Shown: one piece after another, positions 59,637 to 64,000 of the stretch
Layout: the number at the start of each line of letters is the position of its first letter
Position numbering within the stretch: the stretch's first letter is position 1
NCBI RefSeq assembly: GCF_021502675.1
Contig: NZ_JAKFHA010000005.1
Location: 139,596 to 203,595, forward strand
Direction of reading: 5' to 3'
Origin: Yinghuangia soli
GTDB lineage: Bacteria; Actinomycetota; Actinomycetes; Streptomycetales; Streptomycetaceae
Length of the DNA stretch: 64,000 nt
The notes under the pieces: generated by a model
Database searches by the model: none
What the model was told of the DNA's origin: nothing
Seen by the model: only the letters and a program-made list of their open reading frames with translations
Translations under genes and position numbers: made by a program

Positions 59637-60944
59637 GTGGCATACGACGTGATCATCGTGGGCGGCCGGGTCGCCGGGTCCGCCACCGCGATGCTGCTCG
59701 CCCGGCGCGGCCTCCGCGTCCTGGTCCTGGAACGCGCCGGATTGCCGAGCGACACGGTGTCCTCGCACCAGATCCAGGTGCCCGGCGTCGCCCTGCTGCG
59801 CGACTGGGGCCTGCTCGACCGGCTCCGCGCGGCCGGCACGCCGCCCACCCGCCACGTCCGCTTCATTGCCGAGGACACCGTGCTGGCCGGGGACTTCCCG
59901 GAATTCCGCGGCGTCGACACGCTGTACAGCCCGCGCCGCACCGTCCTGGACGCGATGCTCGCCGATGCCGCCCGGGAGGCCGGCGCAGAGGTCCGCGAGC
60001 ACGTGCGCGTCGAGGAACTCCTGTGGCGCGACGGCCGCGTGGTCGGCGTACGGGCGCGCGGGCGGGGCGGCGCCGCGGTCGACGAGACGGCCCGGTACGT
60101 CGTGGGCGCGGACGGCAAGCACTCGTTCGTCGCGCAGGCCGTCCGGGCGCGGGCGTACCGGGAGCGGCCGCCGCGCGCCTTCGCCTGCTACGGCTACTGG
60201 TCCGGGCTTCCGATGGAGCACGGCGAGCTCTACCAGCAGCGCGGCCGCGCGGTCGCGGTCTTCCCCACGAACGACGATCTGACGATGGTCTACATGTCGG
60301 CGCCGATGGCCGAGTTCGAGGAATTCCGAGGCGGCATCGAGCGCGGCTACCTGGCCACCGCGGCGCGCTGCGGCGACCTGGGCGAGCGGCTGGCCGGCGC
60401 GACCCGGGCCGAACGCCTGCGCACCACGCCGGACCAGCCCAACCGCTTCCGGGTCCCGTACGGACCGGGCTGGGCGCTGGTGGGGGATGCCGGGGTGGTG
60501 ATGGACTCGGTGACCGCGCAGGGCATCACCAATGCCTTCACCGACGCGGCCCGGCTGTCCGGCGCGCTGGCGGACTGCCTGGGTGCCGGCGGCACGTTCG
60601 TTCCGGAGTCGGCCTCGGAAAGCCCGGCCGAGGCGCGGCCTGCGGGCGAGGGGCCGCGCGGCGTCCTGGCCGCGTACCACCGGGACCGGGACCGGGCGCT
60701 CGGCGGCATGTACGACCTCACGCTGCGGCTCGCCCGGCATCAGCCGGGCATCGCGGAGCGCCTGCTGCTCGCCGCGGTCGCCCGCCGGCCCGGCGAGGTG
60801 TCGCGGCTGCTCGGCGCATTCGCCGGCGCCGAGGCGCCGGAGCGCTACTTCGGCCCGGCCACGCTGGTACGCCTGCTCACCGGCTACCCCTGCGACCGCC
60901 GCGCGGCCGTGTCCGGACGGCGCGAAGGGCTCGGCTGGGGGTGA
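59637..60944 (+). CDS. FAD-dependent oxidoreductase, geranylgeranyl reductase-like
   Basis: A 435-residue flavoprotein with the FAD Rossmann motif IIVGGRVAGSATAMLLARRG (6-25). The second glycine motif is altered to G-G-R-V-A-G, as in geranylgeranyl-reductase/halogenase-like proteins. The D-G motif V-V-G-A-D-G-K-H-S and the third FAD motif A-L-V-G-D-A-G-V-V-M-D-S-V-T-A-Q-G-I are present. It may reduce a lipid or hydroxylate an aromatic compound. GTG 59637 follows GAGGAGG. It is divergent from the GH114-like lipoprotein and stands alone as a transcription unit. Confidence 0.85.
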   Translation: MAYDVIIVGGRVAGSATAMLLARRGLRVLVLERAGLPSDTVSSHQIQVPGVALLRDWGLLDRLRAAGTPPTRHVRFIAEDTVLAGDFPEFRGVDTLYSPRRTVLDAMLADAAREAGAEVREHVRVEELLWRDGRVVGVRARGRGGAAVDETARYVVGADGKHSFVAQAVRARAYRERPPRAFACYGYWSGLPMEHGELYQQRGRAVAVFPTNDDLTMVYMSAPMAEFEEFRGGIERGYLATAARCGDLGERLAGATRAERLRTTPDQPNRFRVPYGPGWALVGDAGVVMDSVTAQGITNAFTDAARLSGALADCLGAGGTFVPESASESPAEARPAGEGPRGVLAAYHRDRDRALGGMYDLTLRLARHQPGIAERLLLAAVARRPGEVSRLLGAFAGAEAPERYFGPATLVRLLTGYPCDRRAAVSGRREGLGWG

Positions 60945-60964
60945 CCCGGCCGAGCCCTTCGCGG

Positions 60965-60987
60965 CGGCCCGGCCGTCGGCCGGGCCG
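60965..60987. terminator. Bidirectional hairpin
   Basis: CGGCCCGGCC (60965-60974) and GGCCGGGCCG (60978-60987) form a perfect 10-bp stem with a 3-nt loop between the convergent flavoprotein and chaplin genes. Confidence 0.75.
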
Positions 60988-61004
60988 GAGGCCGAAGTGT
61001 TCGA

Positions 61005-61247
61005 TCAGCCGTGGTTCATGCACATGTTGCCGAACGCGGGGTTCAGCAGCGCGATGACGTCGGCGGTGTTGCCGCAGACGTTGACCGGGACGTGCACGTC
61101 GCCCTGGAGCAGGTTGCCCGAGACCACGCCCGGCGAGCCCACCGCGGCACCGTCGGACTCGGCCGACGCGTTGGCCGCACCCGCCGCCATGCCGACGACA
61201 CCCAGAGCGGTCGCGGTCACCGCGACGACCTTCTTCGCGCTGTTCAC
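61005..61247 (-). CDS. Short chaplin, aerial-hypha surface protein
   Basis: An 80-residue secreted protein. A Sec signal peptide (about 1-28, ending ...GAANASA) precedes one chaplin domain (about 34-79) with G-S-P-G-V-V-S-G-N, H-V-P-V-N-V-C-G-N-T and L-L-N-P-A-F-G-N-M-C. The two cysteines C58 and C76 form the conserved disulfide of short chaplins (ChpD-H type). Chaplins assemble into amyloid-like films that lower surface tension so hyphae can grow into air. GTG 61247 has GGAGG nearby. The C-terminal M-N-H-G replaces the usual V-N-x end. Confidence 0.93.
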   Translation of the reverse strand: MNSAKKVVAVTATALGVVGMAAGAANASAESDGAAVGSPGVVSGNLLQGDVHVPVNVCGNTADVIALLNPAFGNMCMNHG

Positions 61248-61336
61248 TGTTCCTCCACTGTTGACCCCGAGTCGGAATGCCTCGGCGTGCTGGAGAACGA
61301 GCAGCTCAGAGCAAGGAGACGCACTTCCTCCGGGAT

Positions 61337-62089
61337 TCAGCCATTTGTCCCTTTGGTGCGCTGTTCGGATGCGCCGAACGAGGGACCGGGCGGCGTGGCT
61401 TCACCCAAGGTGCGGACCAGCGCGCGGATGTCGTTCGTGATGATCGCGTCGACGCCTTTGCGGGCCAGCGACGCCATGCGCCGCGGCCGGTCGACCGTCC
61501 ATGCCGACACCCCCAGCCCGGCCGCGTGCGCGGCCCCGACCCGGCGCCGCGTCACCCAGATGTGCCGGAAGTTGAGGAAGTCCGGCCGTACGCTCCGCAT
61601 CAGGTCGGCGGGCGGCCGCAGCGGCGACTTCCAGCTCATCGCCAGCACCGCCTTCGGCGCCGCCGCGCGGATGCCGGCCAGCGCCCGCGGATCCCCGGTG
61701 AACACGACCCGGTCCAGGCAGCCGAGCTCGCGCACCAGGGCGGCGGAGGCCTCCCCTTCGGGCACGCCCGGCAGGTCCAGCATCAGCGATACGGGCGACG
61801 CGAGCACGAACTCCACGGCATCCCGCAGCGTCGGGATGCACCACTCGCCGCGGTCCACGGCCGCGGTCGCCCCGGCCAGATCGGCGCAGACCAGGTCCCC
61901 GACCCGCCGGTCCACCCGCCACAGCCGGCGCAGCGTGTCGTCGTGCAGCAGCACCGGGACGCCGTCCCGGGTGAGCTTGACGTCGACCTCGATCCAGTCG
62001 GCGCCGCCCTCGACCGCGGAGGCCAGCGACGGCAGGGTGTTCTCCCGCACCAGCAGCGGATCCCCGCGGTGCGCGATCTTGACGACCAT
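61337..62089 (-). CDS. Glycerophosphodiester phosphodiesterase
   Basis: A 250-residue (alpha/beta)8-barrel enzyme. The catalytic motif is A-H7-R-G-D...R-E-N-T-L-P-S, followed by W-I-E-V-D-V-K and L-L-H-D-D-T-L. The Glu/Asp pair and second His bind Ca or Mg and act in hydrolysis. No signal peptide follows the ATG at 62089, so it is probably cytoplasmic, releasing glycerol 3-phosphate from glycerophosphodiesters. The frame opens at 62134, but the shorter start begins directly at the barrel. It is divergent from the PNPOx-like gene. Confidence 0.88.
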   Translation of the reverse strand: MVVKIAHRGDPLLVRENTLPSLASAVEGGADWIEVDVKLTRDGVPVLLHDDTLRRLWRVDRRVGDLVCADLAGATAAVDRGEWCIPTLRDAVEFVLASPVSLMLDLPGVPEGEASAALVRELGCLDRVVFTGDPRALAGIRAAAPKAVLAMSWKSPLRPPADLMRSVRPDFLNFRHIWVTRRRVGAAHAAGLGVSAWTVDRPRRMASLARKGVDAIITNDIRALVRTLGEATPPGPSFGASEQRTKGTNG

Positions 62090-62171
62090 CGGACCTGCAC
62101 CGGCCTTTCGTCGGTCCCTCCAGCGTCCGTCCATCTTGACCGACGAACCCTCACCCGGCTTGCAGGTCCGT

Positions 62172-62226
62172 CGGGAGACCCGGGAGAGCCGGGGGAGCGG
62201 GAGAGCCGGGAGAGCCGTGGGAGGTC
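62172..62226 (+). repeat. Short imperfect tandem repeat (CGGGAGAGCC)
   Basis: About five imperfect copies of a 9-10-bp unit (GGGAGACC, CGGGAGAGCC, GGGGGAG, CGGGAGAGCC, GGGAGAGCC) lie between the divergent phosphodiesterase and PNPOx-like genes. The unit resembles a ribosome-binding sequence, but no start codon follows closely. Confidence 0.6.
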
Positions 62227-62359
62227 CGGGCGGGTGGCACGCCGGGTCCCTGTGGTGGCGTCCTCGGTCCCTCGTCCGCGGCCCGGGGGGCTCCTACCGT
62301 CGGAAGTGCCAGACCTCGCGTCCGACCCTGCGGACGTGCCGAGCCCACGAGGAGACCCG

Positions 62360-62869
62360 GTGCACGACACCCTCATGACCGCGGCGCAACCCGCCGCGGG
62401 CCCCGACCGCATCAGCGCCGACGACCGGCTCTTCCTGCAACTGCGCGACAGCCTCTGCCTGGCCGCGGTCGACTACGCCGGCCGCCCCGAGATCGTGCAC
62501 CGCGGCGGGCCGATCGGCTTCATCCGGGTGCTCGACCCGCACACGATCGCCGTCGCGGAGTTCGACGTGCCGGCCGAGGCCTCCGGATACGCCGGGCCCG
62601 TCGCGCTGTTCCTGGCCGACTACACGCTCGGCACCGCGGTCACCGTGCACGGCCGGGCCCGGACCGTCCCGCTCGCCGCGGTGCCCGAACTCGTCGCGGT
62701 GCTGCCCGGGAACGTCCGCGGCGCGGGGATGGGCGCGGAACGCGCACTCGTGGTCGCCGTCGACACACTCGTCCGCGAACGCCCCGTCAGCCTGCCGCTG
62801 CTCTACTCGCGCGACGCCGTGCACACCGTGGTCAACCGGCTCCGCACCCGCGCGGCCGGGGCGGCCTGA
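62360..62869 (+). CDS. PNPOx-like split-barrel flavin-binding-fold protein
   Basis: A 169-residue single-domain protein resembling the pyridoxamine 5'-phosphate oxidase split-barrel family. Supporting segments are C-L-A-A-V-D-Y-A-G-R-P near the N-terminus, G-F-I-R-V-L-D-P-H-T-I-A-V-A-E and V-A-L-F-L-A-D-Y. Members bind FMN, F420 or haem, and the cofactor here is not evident. GTG 62360 follows AGGAG six bases away. It is convergent with the PP2C gene at the window edge. Function unknown. Confidence 0.65.
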   Translation: MHDTLMTAAQPAAGPDRISADDRLFLQLRDSLCLAAVDYAGRPEIVHRGGPIGFIRVLDPHTIAVAEFDVPAEASGYAGPVALFLADYTLGTAVTVHGRARTVPLAAVPELVAVLPGNVRGAGMGAERALVVAVDTLVRERPVSLPLLYSRDAVHTVVNRLRTRAAGAA

Positions 62870-62893
62870 GCCCGGCCACAGCAGCCGCCGCGG

Positions 62894-64000
62894 TCACGCA
62901 TCGCCGGGCGGCCGGTGCGTGACCGCGACGATCGCGACGTCGTCGTCGAGGGTGTCGCCGGTCCACTGTGCGACCGCGGACAGCAGTGCGTCCGCGGCGG
63001 AGTCCGGGTCGGCGAACCGCCGGCCGGCAAGCGCCGCGGCCGGGTCCAGGAAGGTGCCCGCCGCGTCCCTGGCCTCGGTCACTCCGTCGGTGAACAGCAG
63101 CAGGGTGGCCCCGACCGGGAAGGAGTGCTGGTCCAAAGCCGCATCGTCCTGCGGCGGGACCGTCCGGCCCAGCAGCCGCCGAGGCAGCGTCAGCGGCAGT
63201 TCGTACGTGCCCGGTTCGAGGACCCGGACGCTGCCGTCCGGACCGACGAGGACCGGTCCCGGATGCCCCCGGTTGAGGATCCGCAGCTCGGCGGCGCCAT
63301 GCGGGATCTCCGCGAACACCGCCGTGGTGAACCCCTCGGCGGCATCGATGCCGCCCCGGCGCAGCCCCTCGCGGTCCAGCGACAGCTCGGTGCGGTGCAC
63401 TACGTGCGCGAAGTCGCCCACGTAATGCGCGGCCTCGCGGAACGCCCCGAGCAGCACGCTGACCGCCTCGATCGCTCCCAGCCCCTTGCCGCGCACGTCC
63501 GCGACCACCACGCGCACGCCGAACACGGTGTCCTCCACCGCGTACGCGTCCCCGCCGATCCGCGCCTCGCTGCGCGCCGCCCGGTAGCGCCCCGCACAGG
63601 CCAGGTTCCCGGCCCGGGCCGGCGGCGTGCGGACCACGCAGTCCTGCAGCAGCTCGGCGAGCGTGTGCAGCGAGGCCAGTTGCCGGGCGTCCCGGCTCCG
63701 CAGCCGGGCCAGCACGAGGCAGGTCACGCACACGACGAGCACGCCGATCAGGTCCACCACGCCGTGCCCGTGGAACTCGTCGCGGTCCTGCAGCGTCAGC
63801 GCCCCGGCGATGGCCGCGGTCGCGGCGACCAGCACACACGTCTGCCGGAACGGCAGCGTGCCGACCGCGATGGCCGGCGCCGCGGCCAGGAACGGTCCGG
63901 CCGTGTACTGCGGCGGCGTGCTCAGATCGAAGACCGCGGCGGCCGCGAGCAGCACCAGCAGGCCCGCCCAGACGCCGCCTACGGGCGCGCCGCGGCGCTG
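62894..64000 (-). CDS. Membrane-anchored SpoIIE/PP2C phosphatase, 5' end outside window
   Basis: At least 368 residues, truncated by the window: the frame stays open to 64000 and the real start lies beyond. An N-terminal hydrophobic region of about four helices, including T-C-V-L-V-A-A-T-A-A-I-A-G-A and V-L-V-V-C-V-T-C-L-V-L-A, is followed by a PP2C domain. Conserved segments are I-G-G-D-A-Y-A, V-A-D-V-R-G-K-G, F-T-D-G-V-T-E and D-D-D-V-A-I-V. It should dephosphorylate a partner-switching antagonist and may sense a membrane signal. A possible first codon inside the window (GTG 63955) would remove part of a helix. Confidence 0.88.
   Translation of the reverse strand, partial: QRRGAPVGGVWAGLLVLLAAAAVFDLSTPPQYTAGPFLAAAPAIAVGTLPFRQTCVLVAATAAIAGALTLQDRDEFHGHGVVDLIGVLVVCVTCLVLARLRSRDARQLASLHTLAELLQDCVVRTPPARAGNLACAGRYRAARSEARIGGDAYAVEDTVFGVRVVVADVRGKGLGAIEAVSVLLGAFREAAHYVGDFAHVVHRTELSLDREGLRRGGIDAAEGFTTAVFAEIPHGAAELRILNRGHPGPVLVGPDGSVRVLEPGTYELPLTLPRRLLGRTVPPQDDAALDQHSFPVGATLLLFTDGVTEARDAAGTFLDPAAALAGRRFADPDSAADALLSAVAQWTGDTLDDDVAIVAVTHRPPGDA

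Noticed and set aside
1-64000. CRISPR arrays, insertion sequences, prophage, tRNA or rRNA genes
   Set aside because: Scanned for regular repeat-spacer patterns, transposase or integrase proteins and RNA-gene motifs by eye; none found.

Overview
The window is very GC-rich, tightly packed, coding DNA from a filamentous, sporulating actinomycete (Streptomycetales-like). The signs are frequent GTG starts, ATGA/GTGA stop-start overlaps, a short chaplin (hydrophobic aerial-hypha protein), SpoIIE-type phosphatases with an HATPase anti-sigma protein, a SigB/SigF-type sigma factor, ECF sigma factors and Tat-exported hydrolases. The right-hand gene runs off the window. The left edge is a G-rich repeat with no gene. 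I see no phage, insertion sequence, CRISPR array, tRNA or rRNA.

Layout. 0.5-13 kb: methylglyoxal synthase, a DUF488 protein, a GNAT acetyltransferase, a DyP-peroxidase/encapsulin nanocompartment operon, a SnoaL-like protein, an MHYT membrane sensor, an ECF sigma factor with a proline-rich membrane partner, two LysR regulators around an epimerase and an aldo/keto reductase, and an APH-type kinase. 13-17 kb: HATPase anti-sigma factor, PAS/GAF/PP2C phosphatase and a DUF2510 membrane protein. 17-26 kb: a putative amine-utilisation locus with an IclR regulator, two divergent APC permeases, a copper amine oxidase with a complete topaquinone site, an acyl-CoA synthetase and a two-domain Lrp regulator. 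26-35 kb: a minus-strand oligopeptide-type ABC operon (binding protein, permease, a fused permease-ATPase, ATPase) followed by a Tat-exported esterase and an amidase, with a second Lrp-like regulator upstream.

35.7-50.5 kb is the most notable region: an apparently complete aerobic nicotinate catabolic cluster. It encodes a three-subunit molybdenum hydroxylase (CoxM/L/S type) with a CoxG protein, a NicC-like flavin monooxygenase, NicX (2,5-dihydroxypyridine dioxygenase), NicD (N-formylmaleamate deformylase), NicF (maleamate amidase), a MarR regulator, NicE (maleate isomerase), and a five-gene branched-chain-amino-acid-type ABC importer. Together these would take nicotinate through 6-hydroxynicotinate, 2,5-dihydroxypyridine, N-formylmaleamate, maleamate and maleate to fumarate. 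Catalytic residues of NicX, NicD and NicE line up with the remembered numbering of characterised enzymes at near-constant offsets. The cluster differs from the Pseudomonas plan in its hydroxylase type and its importer, and it has its own hairpins and operator-like inverted repeats.

50.6-64 kb: a second Tat esterase paralogous to the one at 27.5 kb, a SigR-like ECF sigma factor without an adjacent anti-sigma gene, a SigB-type sigma factor, a PRC-barrel protein, an SDR/IclR divergent pair, a PhoX-type phosphatase with a possible PHO box, a hemerythrin-like protein, a GH114-like lipoprotein, a geranylgeranyl-reductase-like flavoprotein, a chaplin, a glycerophosphodiester phosphodiesterase, a PNPOx-fold protein and a truncated membrane PP2C phosphatase. 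Strong perfect hairpins mark many operon ends.
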